The position numbers and the translations under genes were made by a program. Below the pieces are notes generated by a model. It searched no databases and had not been told where the DNA came from. It saw only the letters and a program-made list of their open reading frames with translations. This document shows positions 12,034 to 21,964 of a stretch of DNA of 64,000 nt, piece by piece. The stretch is taken from positions 1 through 64,000 of the forward strand of contig DASVQQ010000016.1 of NCBI GenBank assembly GCA_036389035.1. Reading direction: 5' to 3'. Source of the DNA: Jatrophihabitans sp. GTDB lineage: Bacteria; Actinomycetota; Actinomycetes; Mycobacteriales; Jatrophihabitantaceae. Position 1 is the stretch's first letter. Every line of letters starts with the position of its first letter.

Positions 12034-12765
12034 TCAGCTCCGGGCCGGCAGGGTCCCGCCGGTCTCGGTGAACCGCTTGAAGGACAGGCCGGTGCCGGCC
12101 AGCACAGCCAGCAGGCTGACCCAGTAGCCGATGCCGTGGCCCTTGTCGATCTTGACTCCGAGCGCGGCGGCGGTGGCTCCGCCGTCGTTACCCGGCATCA
12201 CGAACAGCGCGAGCAGCAGCAGCAGTGAGGCCAGGGCGAAAGCGCCCAGCACGACCAGCCGGACCGGGAACGCCAGCCGCACCTTGCCGATCACATGCAC
12301 CGCCAGCAGCACCGCCGCGCCGACCGCCAGCAAGGTGGCCATCGGCGCCAACACGCCATTCCAGCCGTTGACCGACACCTTCTGCGAGAAGGGAGCGATC
12401 TCGACCTTGTAGGTGAAGTAACTGAACAGCGAGAAGAGGAAAGCCAAGGTGCCCGCGGCGATGATCCCCCAGTCCAGCGGGTTGACGCTCTTGGGGTCGA
12501 AGCCCTGAAGGCCGGTCCGACCGGCGGCTGGCTGGTTGTAGCCGGGCTGCTGAACCCCCGGCTGGCCGTAACCGGCCTGGCTGACATCCGGCTGGCCGTA
12601 GCCAGGCTGGGCGGCGCCCGAGGGCTGGCCGTAGCCGGGCTGCTGAACCCCCGGCTGGCCGTAGCCGGGCTGGCTGAGATCCGGCTGGCCGTAGCCGGAA
12701 GGGGGCGGTGTGGGTGGTTCCGGCGGCAGGTTGCCGGGGCCAGGTTGCCGAGGCTCTTCTGTCAT
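12034..12765 (-). CDS. Membrane protein with N-terminal YGQP repeats
   Basis: The protein has 243 residues. Residues 20-80 contain GYGQP units spaced by short D/S/V segments, and four transmembrane helices follow (about residues 100-230). The domain order is reversed relative to the neighbouring DUF5336 protein, which has the repeats at the C-terminus. The helices resemble DUF5336-type four-helix proteins, so the pair may be diverged paralogues. Topology would place the repeats on the same side as its own N-terminus. Confidence 0.75.
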   Translation of the reverse strand: MTEEPRQPGPGNLPPEPPTPPPSGYGQPDLSQPGYGQPGVQQPGYGQPSGAAQPGYGQPDVSQAGYGQPGVQQPGYNQPAAGRTGLQGFDPKSVNPLDWGIIAAGTLAFLFSLFSYFTYKVEIAPFSQKVSVNGWNGVLAPMATLLAVGAAVLLAVHVIGKVRLAFPVRLVVLGAFALASLLLLLALFVMPGNDGGATAAALGVKIDKGHGIGYWVSLLAVLAGTGLSFKRFTETGGTLPARS

Positions 12766-13142
12766 GGTCGTCTCCCCGATCTATGAGAGGTGCATACCTG
12801 TTCAGCCACGCTCGACGCGCACCGAGTTATACCGCGCCAGGGCGGCAAAGCGCAGCTGCCGAGCGGCATCGTTCGCAGCTAGCCAGCCAGCTCATCGCAG
12901 TTGGTGGGCACCCACTAAGTCACCCGTCCTCAACCGAGAACGTTTTAGTCATAATTGATATCTGGTGAGGGGTTTACACATGAGTGGGCTTGAGGTCTAC
13001 TTCTGAGAGAGCCCAAAAGCTACGAAAACCCCATTCACTCCCACTGTCACCGCGCTGAGTAATCACGCTGCGGTCTATTCAGGCACGCCTCTGCCGACTG
13101 AAGCAGCACTGAACACACCGAGAAACCGGACGGAGGTGAGAA
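12766..13142. other. 377-bp upstream region of the peptide cassette
   Basis: This divergent intergenic stretch contains an AT-rich patch at about 12940-12962 with a CATAAT -10-like hexamer (12950-12955), in sharp contrast with the GC-rich flanks. After it come an 8-codon reading frame with its own ribosome site (12980-13006) and then the ribosome site of the peptide gene (GGAGGTGAG, 13132-13140). The patch is the best candidate promoter for the cassette. Confidence 0.5.
12980..13006 (+). CDS. Possible 8-residue leader or signal peptide (MSGLEVYF)
   Basis: A GAGGGG ribosome site lies 7 bases before an ATG that opens only eight codons, MSGLEVYF, then a stop. It sits 25 bases after the putative -10 and 136 bases before the precursor gene. 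It could be a regulatory upstream ORF or chance. Confidence 0.25.
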   Translation: MSGLEVYF

Positions 13143-13241
13143 ATGAAGAAGATCACGATCCGCAAGGCCGGCTCGGTGCGCCTCACCAGCGCCGCAACTG
13201 CCGCCTATGGAGGCATCTGCGGACCGATGCCAAGCGGTTAG
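13143..13241 (+). CDS. Candidate RiPP precursor peptide, 32 residues
   Basis: A textbook ribosome site (GGAGGT, 5-base spacing) precedes an ATG opening 32 codons. The leader-like half is basic and contains ITIRKAGSVRLTSAA (residues 4-18). It is followed by small residues and a short tail, YGGICGPMPSG, with one Cys and two Pro. There is no signal peptide. The gene is followed by a strong hairpin and then by a gene encoding a PqqD-like domain fused to an M50 protease, the usual company of a ribosomally made, modified peptide. The class of modification is not recognised. Confidence 0.72.
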   Translation: MKKITIRKAGSVRLTSAATAAYGGICGPMPSG

Positions 13242-13252
13242 ACGCTCACCGG

Positions 13253-13295
13253 CCGTCGACGGTGACTACAGCACGTCCGCAGTCACCGTCGACGG
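13253..13295. promoter_or_regulatory. Attenuator-like hairpin between precursor and protease genes
   Basis: A perfect 15-bp inverted repeat (CCGTCGACGGTGACT / AGTCACCGTCGACGG) has a 13-nt loop and starts 12 bases after the precursor stop. No long T tract follows. In RiPP operons such hairpins often keep precursor mRNA in excess over enzyme mRNA by partial termination or 3'-end protection; that role is inferred here. Confidence 0.7.
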
Positions 13296-13320
13296 CAATC
13301 TTGAAGGACCGCGGAATCTC

Positions 13321-14592
13321 ATGGTTGATCTGCAATCTCCAGGCAGTGCTGGAACCGACGTCCCGGTGCTCGATGAGGACCGGCCGGTCGCGATGTACCC
13401 CCTGACCTATCTCGACGAGGGGGACGAGGTGACGGTCGGTCGCCTCGACGAGGGCGGCTTCGTCGTGCTGCCCAAGGACGGCGCGGAGCTGCTGCGCGTG
13501 CTGGAGAACGGCACACCGCCAAAGCAGGCAGCGCAGTGGTACCTGGAGACCTACGGCGAGTCCGTGGACATCAGTGACTTCGTCGCCGACCTCGCCGAAC
13601 TCGGTTTCGTCCGCCCCCCAGGCGAGGCTTCGGTCGCCTCGGCGGCCCAACCCGTTCGGTGGACGCGACTCGGCAGGGCGGTGTACTCGCCGGTCGGCAT
13701 TGCGGTCTACCTGGTGGTGCTTGCGGTGTTTTTGGTCGAAGCCATTCGCACACCGGGCATAGCGCCGACCTATTCCAACCTGTTCTTCACCCAGTACACG
13801 TCACTGATGCTGGTGGTGACCTTCTTGGGTCAGATGCCGCTGATCCTGCTGCACGAAGCCGCGCACACACTGGCCGGGCGCAGGCTCGGGCTGCGTTCGA
13901 AGCTGTCCATCGGCCGGCGCCTGTATTTCGTGGTGTTTCAGACCACGATGGACGGCCTGGTCACCGTTCCGCGTCGCAAACGGGTGCTGCCGATCCTGGC
14001 CGGCATCTACTCTGATGTCGCCGTCCTGGCGGTGCTCAGCCTCTTCGCCGCCGCGCTGCGGCATTCGGACGGAAGCTTTCCCTGGCCGGCCGCGGTCGCG
14101 CTGGCACTGGCGTACATGACATTGCTACGGATCGTGTGGCAATGCTGGTTCTTTCTGCAGACTGACATCTACTACCTGGTCGTCACCGTCCTGGGCTGCG
14201 TTGACCTGCACACCACCGCCAAGCAGGTGCTGAGCAACGCCTGGCGCCGGCTGACCGGACGGCCGACTCATCACGACCCGCAGAGCTGGCATCCGCGCGA
14301 CCGCCGGGCTGCCCGTTGGTACTCGGCCCTGATGGTGCTCGGCTACGGCTTCGCGATCATCACGTTGGCAGCTGGGGTGATTCCCGCGGCCATCAGGATT
14401 TTCTCCGAGGCGCTGGGCCGGTTCGTCGGCCATGGCGGTGACGGCAACCTCGGGTTGGTCGACAGCGTCGTCTTCTTGATCCTGAGCATCGGCGAGGTCC
14501 TGCTCGCGGTCTACCTGTTCCGTCGTGAGCGCCAGAACAAGCGGGCAGCAGCCTCGGCCGGCCGCCGACGTCCCGAACCAGCACTGTCTTGA
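13321..14592 (+). CDS. PqqD-like domain fused to M50-type zinc metalloprotease
   Basis: The protein has 423 residues from the ATG at 13321. Residues about 37-98 match the PqqD/RRE pattern: short strands (VTVGRLDEGGFVVLPKDGAEL), then helices (LLRVLENGTPPKQAAQWY and the DFVADLAELGFV end). The remainder is polytopic membrane sequence. HEAAH at 178-182 gives the zinc HExxH, and TDIYYL near residue 282 corresponds to the DGYYL segment of 'putative peptide zinc metalloprotease' relatives. It probably binds the leader of the adjacent 32-residue peptide and cleaves or exports it. The frame extends upstream to 13207, but that part overlaps the precursor. Confidence 0.8.
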   Translation: MVDLQSPGSAGTDVPVLDEDRPVAMYPLTYLDEGDEVTVGRLDEGGFVVLPKDGAELLRVLENGTPPKQAAQWYLETYGESVDISDFVADLAELGFVRPPGEASVASAAQPVRWTRLGRAVYSPVGIAVYLVVLAVFLVEAIRTPGIAPTYSNLFFTQYTSLMLVVTFLGQMPLILLHEAAHTLAGRRLGLRSKLSIGRRLYFVVFQTTMDGLVTVPRRKRVLPILAGIYSDVAVLAVLSLFAAALRHSDGSFPWPAAVALALAYMTLLRIVWQCWFFLQTDIYYLVVTVLGCVDLHTTAKQVLSNAWRRLTGRPTHHDPQSWHPRDRRAARWYSALMVLGYGFAIITLAAGVIPAAIRIFSEALGRFVGHGGDGNLGLVDSVVFLILSIGEVLLAVYLFRRERQNKRAAASAGRRRPEPALS

Positions 14593-14606
14593 ATCCAGGA
14601 GTGGTG

Positions 14607-16871
14607 ATGTCACCCGATCAACCCAACCGACGCCCCGATCACCAGGTGGTGCTGGGCGCTCATCAACGTGACCGTGCCGCGGGCATCGCCGAGCTGCCCT
14701 CGCTCGCGCTGGTGGCCCCGCCGATCTCGGCCCATCGCCGGCTCCGCGGGCCCTACACCGCGACTGGTCAACTGATGCGCGTACTGGCGCCAGAGGCGTT
14801 GCGCCGCTGGCCTGAGCTGGTGCATGCCCACCAGATCGAGCTGCTCTGCGTGTCACCGGAACTGCGTGAGCTGGTTCCGGCGACCCTCGAGACCTTGACG
14901 TCGCTGGCGATTCCAAACGAGCGAACCCGGTTCTATTCCCGGATGCGGACCCTGCGACTGGCCCATGGACTGGTGGAGTTCGTCGGCGAGCATCTCCGGC
15001 GGCTCGGCGACGGCCCCGGCCGGCTGCTCATCGACGACGTGCACGAAGCCGACCCGACCGACCAGGAATTCCTGGCTGTCCTGTTGCGCCGCATCGACCC
15101 GGAGTTGCTGAACGTCGTGCTCGGCTGCACTCCGGATTTCTTCGAGCTGAGCGATGACCGGCCCGGTCCCGAAGTCACCGCTCCGCTGGCCGGGGGGCTG
15201 CCCGCGGCACTGCGGCGGCACTGCCAGTCGATCCGCACCGAACCGGCAGCGGCGCAGGACCAGAGCACCGAAGACGACCTCACCCTCGCGCGGCGCTTCG
15301 TGGCCGGCGACGGGGTGGACGACGATCCCCAGGTGCTCGCGGCCTGCTCGCGGCTGGACCCTCGCCAGCTAGCCGAACTGCACGACGAGCGGGCCGATGA
15401 GCTCAAGGCGACCGGCGATCGCTCCAGCGTGTACGGCGCGATCCCGTATCACCGCGAACACGGCGCCCAACCCCGCGAAGTGGTCCTGGCGGCGCTGTTC
15501 AAAGCCATGGAACACGGGATGTTGATGGGCTTCTACGACAGCTGCATCGACATGTGCCACCGTGGCCGCGCGCTGCTGGACCCCGAGGTCGACTCCGCGG
15601 GCGACACCGATCTCTGGTGGACCTTCACCGCCAAGCTGCCGACGTCGCTGTCGATCCTGGGACGAGGCGAGGAAGCCGAATTGCTCTGCGAGAAGACCCG
15701 CGCCGAGTCCCGCAATCCACTGCTCCACATCCAGTTCGCCTATGCCTCGGCGATGCTCTACACCCGGCACCTGCAGACCGAGCGCCGCGATGACGAGCGC
15801 GCGTTGGGCTGGATCAACATCGCGATCGCGATCTCCTCACTGGTGCCCGATCCGAAACAGCGTGCGTTCCACTCGGTCTTCAACTACAACGGGCTGGCGC
15901 TGATCGAAGCGCACCGCGGCCGGCCGCTGCGCGCCCTGGAACTGGTCACCATCGGGCTGGAGCAGCTGGACGAGCAACTCGAGCCCGGCGAGCACGAGTT
16001 GCACCGGTCGGTGCTGCGATACAACCGGGCACAGGTGCTGGCCGGCCTGGGGCGGGTCGAGGAGGCGTTGCAGGAGTACCAGACCGTCCTTGAATCGGAC
16101 CCCAACTACCCGGAGTACCACTTCGACATCGGCAACCTGCTGCGCCGGCTGGGCCGGGATGACGAGGCGCTCGCGGAATACGAGACCACCATGACGCTCA
16201 GCCCGCCGTTCCCCGAGGTGTATTACAACCGAGCCGACATCTACGCCGCTGCCGGTGACTTCGACGCGGCCTTGAAGGATTTCGACTACGTCCTCGAGCT
16301 GAACCCCGAGCATGTCGACGCCCTGCTCAACCGGGCCGGGATCCTGGCCGACCTGGAACGGCCGGCCGAAGCGAGCCGGGACGTCGAGGCCGGCCTGGCG
16401 CTGGAGCCGCGCAACCCGCACCTGCTCAGCCTGCGGGCCCGGCTCGCCCTGGAGTCCGGTGACCTGGCCACCGCCCGCACCGTGATCTCCGACGCGCTGG
16501 CGGTCGACCCGGCGATGCCGCAGGCCTGGGCGCTGAGCGGGGCGATCGAGTACGAAGCCGGCGACTTCGAGGCCGCCATCGACAACCTGTCGCGCGCGGC
16601 CGAGCTCGCGCCCGACGCCGACGTCCTGTTCAACCGGGGCAGCGTCCGGCAAGCGGTCGGCCAGTGGGCTCTGGCGATCGAGGACTTCGACGCGGTCCTT
16701 GCGCTGGCCCCGGAGGAGACCCAGGCCTGGCTACGACGCGCTCAATGCCGAGACGCGCTGGGCGATCACGCCGGAGCGGCTGCTGACGCCGCTCGCAGTA
16801 CGGCGCTGGAACCCGACCTGGCGGCCGAGGCTGCCGAACTCAGATCCGACGCGGTGCCGGTCAGCGGCTGA
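14607..16871 (+). CDS. Large TPR protein with degenerate NTPase-like N-terminus
   Basis: The ATG at 14607 has AGGAG five bases upstream and lies 14 bases after the protease stop, giving 754 residues. Residues 1-230 resemble a STAND/AAA-like module with a Walker B-like RLLIDDVHEADPTD near residue 140 but no recognisable Walker A. A segment HRRLRGPYTATGQLMR stands where a P-loop might be. The C-terminal 300 residues are at least eight TPR units (for example NYPEYHFDIGNLLRRLGRDDEAL). It is likely a scaffold or sensor of the peptide cassette. An upstream TTG at 14589 is less likely. Confidence 0.7.
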   Translation: MSPDQPNRRPDHQVVLGAHQRDRAAGIAELPSLALVAPPISAHRRLRGPYTATGQLMRVLAPEALRRWPELVHAHQIELLCVSPELRELVPATLETLTSLAIPNERTRFYSRMRTLRLAHGLVEFVGEHLRRLGDGPGRLLIDDVHEADPTDQEFLAVLLRRIDPELLNVVLGCTPDFFELSDDRPGPEVTAPLAGGLPAALRRHCQSIRTEPAAAQDQSTEDDLTLARRFVAGDGVDDDPQVLAACSRLDPRQLAELHDERADELKATGDRSSVYGAIPYHREHGAQPREVVLAALFKAMEHGMLMGFYDSCIDMCHRGRALLDPEVDSAGDTDLWWTFTAKLPTSLSILGRGEEAELLCEKTRAESRNPLLHIQFAYASAMLYTRHLQTERRDDERALGWINIAIAISSLVPDPKQRAFHSVFNYNGLALIEAHRGRPLRALELVTIGLEQLDEQLEPGEHELHRSVLRYNRAQVLAGLGRVEEALQEYQTVLESDPNYPEYHFDIGNLLRRLGRDDEALAEYETTMTLSPPFPEVYYNRADIYAAAGDFDAALKDFDYVLELNPEHVDALLNRAGILADLERPAEASRDVEAGLALEPRNPHLLSLRARLALESGDLATARTVISDALAVDPAMPQAWALSGAIEYEAGDFEAAIDNLSRAAELAPDADVLFNRGSVRQAVGQWALAIEDFDAVLALAPEETQAWLRRAQCRDALGDHAGAAADAARSTALEPDLAAEAAELRSDAVPVSG

Positions 16872-16909
16872 GCAGGTCAGCTACCGCGCCGCCAGGAGCC
16901 GGGACTCGC

Positions 16910-17794
<885 letters not shown>

Positions 17795-17807
17795 GACTCA
17801 GGCTCCT

Positions 17808-18977
17808 CTAGTTGGCACTGTGTGCGAGCTGGGCGGCCTTGTCGGCGCCGTCGTCCATGGTGTCGGCCAGCGTGACCAACGGGTGCGCCGCCTGGGTCAG
17901 GATCCGCCGGCCCTCCTCGACGTTGTTGCCGTCCAGCCGGACCACCAGCGGCTTGGTCGCCGAACCGCCCAGCATGCCCAGCGCGGCCACGATGCCGTTG
18001 GCCACCGCGTCGCAGGAGGTGATGCCGCCGAAGACGTTGACGAACACGGAGCGGACCGCCGGGTCGCCCAGGATGATCTCGAGGCCGCTGGCCATCACCT
18101 CGGCCGACGCGCCGCCGCCGATGTCGAGGAAGTTGGCGGGCTTGACGCCGCCATGGGCCTCACCTGCGTAGGCGACGACGTCCAGCGTCGACATCACCAG
18201 GCCGGCGCCGTTGCCGATGATGCCGACCTCACCGTCGAGCTTGACGTAGTTGAGGCCCTTCGCCTTGGCCTTGGCCTCCAGCGGGTCGGCGGCCGCGACG
18301 TCCTCCAGGTCGGCGTTGCCGGCCTGCCGGAAGTCGGCGTTCTCGTCGAGGGAGACCTTGCCGTCCAGCGCCACCACGTCTCCTGAGGCAAGCCGGGCCA
18401 GCGGGTTGATCTCGACCAGGGTCGCGTCCTGCGCCACGAAGACCTGCCAGAGCTTCACCACGGTCTCGGCGGTGCCCTCGATCACCTCGGCCGGAAAGTT
18501 GGCCTCGGTCAGGATCTCGGTGGCCTTGGCCAGGTCCACCCCGGCCATCGCGTCGACCGGCACCTTGGCCAACGCCTCGGGCCGCTCGACGGCCAGCTCC
18601 TCGATATCCATGCCGCCCTCGGCCGACGCCATCGCCAGGAAGGTGCGGTTGGACCGGTCGAGCAGGAAGGAGAAGTAGTACTCGGCCTCGATCTGGGCGC
18701 CGGGGTCGATCAGCACCCGGTGCACGGTGTGGCCCTTGATGTCCATGCCGAGGATGGCCCGGGCCGCCTCTTCAGCCTCGTCGGGGGTCTTGGCCAGCTT
18801 CACGCCGCCGGCCTTGCCGCGGCCACCGGTCTTGACCTGGGCCTTGACGACCACCACGCCGCCGATTCGCTCGGCTACCTCGCGGGCCTGCTCGGGAGTG
18901 TCGGCGGTCTCACCCAGGCCGACCGGAACACCGTGCGCGGCGAAGAGCTGCTTCGCCTGGTACTCGAACAGGTCCAC
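17808..18977 (-). CDS. sucC: Succinyl-CoA synthetase beta subunit
   Basis: The 389-residue beta subunit has an N-terminal ATP-grasp domain ([39 protein letters not shown]) and the C-terminal ligase-CoA domain ([36 protein letters not shown]). The length matches bacterial SucC. It forms a complex with SucD and makes ATP or GTP from succinyl-CoA. Confidence 0.97.
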   Translation of the reverse strand: MDLFEYQAKQLFAAHGVPVGLGETADTPEQAREVAERIGGVVVVKAQVKTGGRGKAGGVKLAKTPDEAEEAARAILGMDIKGHTVHRVLIDPGAQIEAEYYFSFLLDRSNRTFLAMASAEGGMDIEELAVERPEALAKVPVDAMAGVDLAKATEILTEANFPAEVIEGTAETVVKLWQVFVAQDATLVEINPLARLASGDVVALDGKVSLDENADFRQAGNADLEDVAAADPLEAKAKAKGLNYVKLDGEVGIIGNGAGLVMSTLDVVAYAGEAHGGVKPANFLDIGGGASAEVMASGLEIILGDPAVRSVFVNVFGGITSCDAVANGIVAALGMLGGSATKPLVVRLDGNNVEEGRRILTQAAHPLVTLADTMDDGADKAAQLAHSAN

Positions 18978-19068
18978 GAGTTCTATTCCGTCCTCTCGAC
19001 ATGCCGGGAGTTGCCGTGCATCAGCTAGTCAGGCTAGCCCGTCGCCAGGGACGTCCCTAAACCCGCGG

Positions 19069-19152
19069 ACGTGATCTTCGCCAACTGTCGCGCGAACCTC
19101 GCCCGCTACCGCGTGATCCTTGCCGGCTACCGCGTGATCTTTGCCGGCTACT
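19069..19152. repeat. Four 21-bp tandem repeats after the B12-binding gene
   Basis: Four head-to-tail 21-mers occur with consensus GCGTGATCNTTGCCGGCTAC, the last two differing at two positions and the first two more diverged. The last unit overlaps the stop codon of the B12-binding-protein gene. The region lies in the 170-bp gap before sucC. A GATC-containing core recurs in each well-preserved unit. Confidence 0.75.
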
Positions 19153-19552
19153 GGACGCCGGCGCCGACGTTGTCGCGCACCCAGTTGACGATCTCTTCCA
19201 TGGTCGCGCCCGGCGTGAACACCTTCGCCACCCCGAGCCGGTGCAGCTCGGGCAGGTCGGCCTCAGGGATGATGCCGCCGCCGAAGACCACCACGTCGGT
19301 GACCTCGCGCTCGGCCAGCAGCTCGGTCAGCCGGCGGAACAGCGTCATGTGCGCGCCGGAGAGCACCGACAGCCCGACGCAGTCGGCGTCCTCCTGGATC
19401 ACCGTCTCCACGATCTGCTCCGGGGTCTGGTGCAGGCCGGTGTAGATGACCTCCATGCCGGCATCGCGTAATGCCCGGGCCACCACCTTGGCGCCCCGGT
19501 CATGTCCGTCCAGGCCCGGCTTGGCCACGACCACCCGGATCCGCTCACCCAT
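19148..19552 (-). CDS. Cobalamin-binding protein, methylmalonyl-CoA mutase C-terminal type
   Basis: The ATG at 19552 gives 134 residues covering one B12-binding domain. The signature [12 protein letters not shown] contains the DxHxxG cobalt-ligand motif. [13 protein letters not shown] and [17 protein letters not shown] complete the fold. It is a stand-alone domain and would need a separate catalytic subunit, which is not in the window. Cofactor binding is well supported and the partner mutase is unknown. Confidence 0.88.
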   Translation of the reverse strand: MGERIRVVVAKPGLDGHDRGAKVVARALRDAGMEVIYTGLHQTPEQIVETVIQEDADCVGLSVLSGAHMTLFRRLTELLAEREVTDVVVFGGGIIPEADLPELHRLGVAKVFTPGATMEEIVNWVRDNVGAGVQ

Positions 19553-19759
19553 GTTCACTCCCGATCTCGTCCGTGCCCCTACACCGGTGACTTGCGCGGC
19601 TTCAAGCGCCGAGAAAGCTCCTAGGGAGGGTATGCCCACCAGCCGGCGCCCGCGCCACGCCTGCCGTTTCCAATCGCGGTGATCCGGACCGTTGTGTAAG
19701 AGTGGTTAACAGCGAGTAGCCGGTATGACTTCAGAGCGGATTGCCTCCAGAGCGGGATT

Positions 19760-20647
19760 GTGCCGATGTCTGTGCGGGGTTGGGTGTCGCGGGGCCCGGT
19801 GCTGCTCCGGCGCACCCCGGCCGCGCTGGCCAACGGCGCGCTGGCCGCCGGCCAGGAACTCATCTGGCTGACCGCGCACGCGCTGACCTACCCGGTAGGG
19901 CTGCTGGCCGAGCAGGTCGCGCTGGAGGACTCCCGCTACCGGACCGACACCCTGTCACCGCTCACCCGGGGACTGATCCTGGCCGACGTCACCGCCGCCG
20001 GACGGCCGGTGGTGCTGGTGCACGGCATCGGCGACAACCGCTCGGCCTTCACCATCCTGCGCCGCGCCCTGCGCCGGCGCGGGTTCGGCAGGATCGTCAC
20101 CGTCAACTACTCGCCGCTGACCTCCGACGTCCGCAAGGCCGCGGCCGACCTGGCCAGCCAGGTGGAGCGGGTCTGCCAGCAGTCCGGCTACGAGCAGGTG
20201 TTCCTGGTGGGGCACTCCCTCGGCGGCATCATCGCCCGCTACTACGTGCAGTGCCTGGCCGGCGACGCCCGGGTCAGCACCCTGGTCACCCTCGGCTCGC
20301 CGCACGCTGGCAGCCAGCTGGCCCGGATGGCCCCACTGCTGGTCGGCCGGCAGCTGCGGCCGAACTCCGAGCTGATGCGTGAGCTGGCCGGGCCGGCGCG
20401 TTGCAGCACCCGGTTCGTGGCCATCTACTCCGACCTGGACGCGGTGGTGCCGCACCGCAGCGCCCGGCTGGAGCACCCGGACCTGCTGGTCACCGCCCTG
20501 CGGGTGCGCGGGGTGGGGCACCTGTCGCTGCTGGCCAACAGCACGGTGGCGCACGCCATAGTGGCCGCCCTGACCACCGAGACCGGCCTGCCGGCCGACC
20601 GTCCGGAGCGGAGTTCGACCGACGGCGCGCCGATGCCGGCAGGGTGA
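19760..20647 (+). CDS. Alpha/beta hydrolase, lipase-like
   Basis: About 295 residues (GTG at 19760, or 293 from ATG at 19766). The oxyanion region VVLVHGIGDNRSAF and nucleophile elbow VFLVGHSLGGIIARYY are followed by a plausible catalytic acid in AIYSDLDAVVPH and a histidine in RGVGHLSLL. This fits triacylglycerol lipase/PGAP1-like esterases. No clear signal peptide is seen, although a weak hydrophobic N-terminal segment could be one. Confidence 0.8.
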   Translation: MPMSVRGWVSRGPVLLRRTPAALANGALAAGQELIWLTAHALTYPVGLLAEQVALEDSRYRTDTLSPLTRGLILADVTAAGRPVVLVHGIGDNRSAFTILRRALRRRGFGRIVTVNYSPLTSDVRKAAADLASQVERVCQQSGYEQVFLVGHSLGGIIARYYVQCLAGDARVSTLVTLGSPHAGSQLARMAPLLVGRQLRPNSELMRELAGPARCSTRFVAIYSDLDAVVPHRSARLEHPDLLVTALRVRGVGHLSLLANSTVAHAIVAALTTETGLPADRPERSSTDGAPMPAG

Positions 20648-20802
20648 TTTGCTGCAGACAGAAGCCGTACGTTACGGTCGGGCTCGCGTCCCCTTAACAT
20701 CATGTCGAACGATCAACTACTTCGAACGTGCCGGGATGTCGTTGCGCATCTAAGTGCGCGTTCACCCTGCAGGGCATGGATCGAAGGTACGGAGGAAGCT
20801 GA

Positions 20803-21891
20803 GTGGGACGTCATAGCGCGCCCCGTTCGCCCGCACCTCTGATACCCGAAGAACCCGTCAAGAGCGGCCCCCGGCACGCCCGGCCGGTCGCTGCTCGCCA
20901 GTTCGCTGTCCGAGGCATCCTCGGTGGCCCGCCGGCCGGCCCAGGTCACCATTCCAGCGCGCTGCACCGCTCCGGCCACCATTCCAGCGCGCTTTCCCGC
21001 CCAGCCCATCACCGGGCCGCGACCCCGGCGCAGCCCAACCGGCCTCCGCTGTGGCGGCGCTCCCCGGCGGTGCCGGCCGCGGTGGCCGTCCTCGCGGTGT
21101 GGAGCAGCGCCAACCTCCCGCAGATGCTGAGCAGCGGGCATGCCGGCTCCGGCGCTCGGGCCGCCAGTTCCGAAGTCGAGCGCAACACCCTGGCCGCCGC
21201 CGGCACTGGCCTCGGCGGGGGCGGGCTGGCCGGCGGCGAGGGGTCCGATGCCGACGGCGGTTCCACCGCCGAGGATGTCAACACCATGGTCGCCGCGGCG
21301 CGGCTGGCCGCTGACCGCCGGGTGTCCCGGGGCGATCGGACGCCGCTCGGCGCCGCCTTGAAGGCGCCGGCCCGCAAGGCGACCGCGGTCAAGCCGGCCC
21401 GCAAGGCGACCGCTGTCAAGCCGGCCACGAAACCCGCCGCACCCGCCAAGGCTGCCCAAGCCGCCCAAGCCGCTGTCGGTCGCTGGGTGCGGCCCAGCGC
21501 CGGCGGGCAATCCTCCTGCTTCTGCATGCGCTGGGGCAGGATGCACGACGGCATCGACCTGGCCGGCCCGAACGGCTCACCGATCGTGGCGGTCGGCGAC
21601 GGCGTGGTGGTCGAGTCCGGCCCGGCGGCCGGCTACGGGATGTGGGTGGTGATCAGGCACTCCAACGGTGACTACAGCGTCTATGCCCACATGTACCGGA
21701 CCTACGTCTCGGTCGGCGAGCACGTCCGGGCCGGCCGGCACATCGCCGATATCGGGTCCAACGGCTACTCAACCGGCCCGCACCTGCACTTCGAGATCGC
21801 CAAGGGCAGCCCCACCGGGCCCCGCGTCGATCCGGCGCCCTGGCTCAGGGCCCGTGGTGTCGAGGTCGGCCCATACAACCCGAACGCCTGA
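20803..21891 (+). CDS. M23 family peptidoglycan endopeptidase
   Basis: The GTG start at 20803 follows CGGAGGAAG and gives 362 residues. A basic N-terminus precedes one hydrophobic helix (AVPAAVAVLAVWSSANLP, signal anchor). A linker follows with the repeat ARKATAVKP twice. The LytM domain carries MHDGIDLAGPNGSPIVAVGDG, VYAHMYR and GPHLHFEI, which supply the zinc ligands and catalytic His. It probably trims cell-wall cross-links outside the membrane. An M23 gene also lies near sucC in mycobacteria. Confidence 0.9.
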   Translation: MGRHSAPRSPAPLIPEEPVKSGPRHARPVAARQFAVRGILGGPPAGPGHHSSALHRSGHHSSALSRPAHHRAATPAQPNRPPLWRRSPAVPAAVAVLAVWSSANLPQMLSSGHAGSGARAASSEVERNTLAAAGTGLGGGGLAGGEGSDADGGSTAEDVNTMVAAARLAADRRVSRGDRTPLGAALKAPARKATAVKPARKATAVKPATKPAAPAKAAQAAQAAVGRWVRPSAGGQSSCFCMRWGRMHDGIDLAGPNGSPIVAVGDGVVVESGPAAGYGMWVVIRHSNGDYSVYAHMYRTYVSVGEHVRAGRHIADIGSNGYSTGPHLHFEIAKGSPTGPRVDPAPWLRARGVEVGPYNPNA

Positions 21892-21964
21892 GAGCCGAGC
21901 TCAGCTCCATCGGCGATACTGCCAGGGCAGCGGCCGGTGACACCTGCCGAGCACGACACAGGGG

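Noticed and set aside
20648..20802. c-di-AMP riboswitch upstream of the M23 peptidase
   Set aside because: This element often precedes actinobacterial wall-hydrolase genes, but I could not find its conserved stems in the 155-bp gap.
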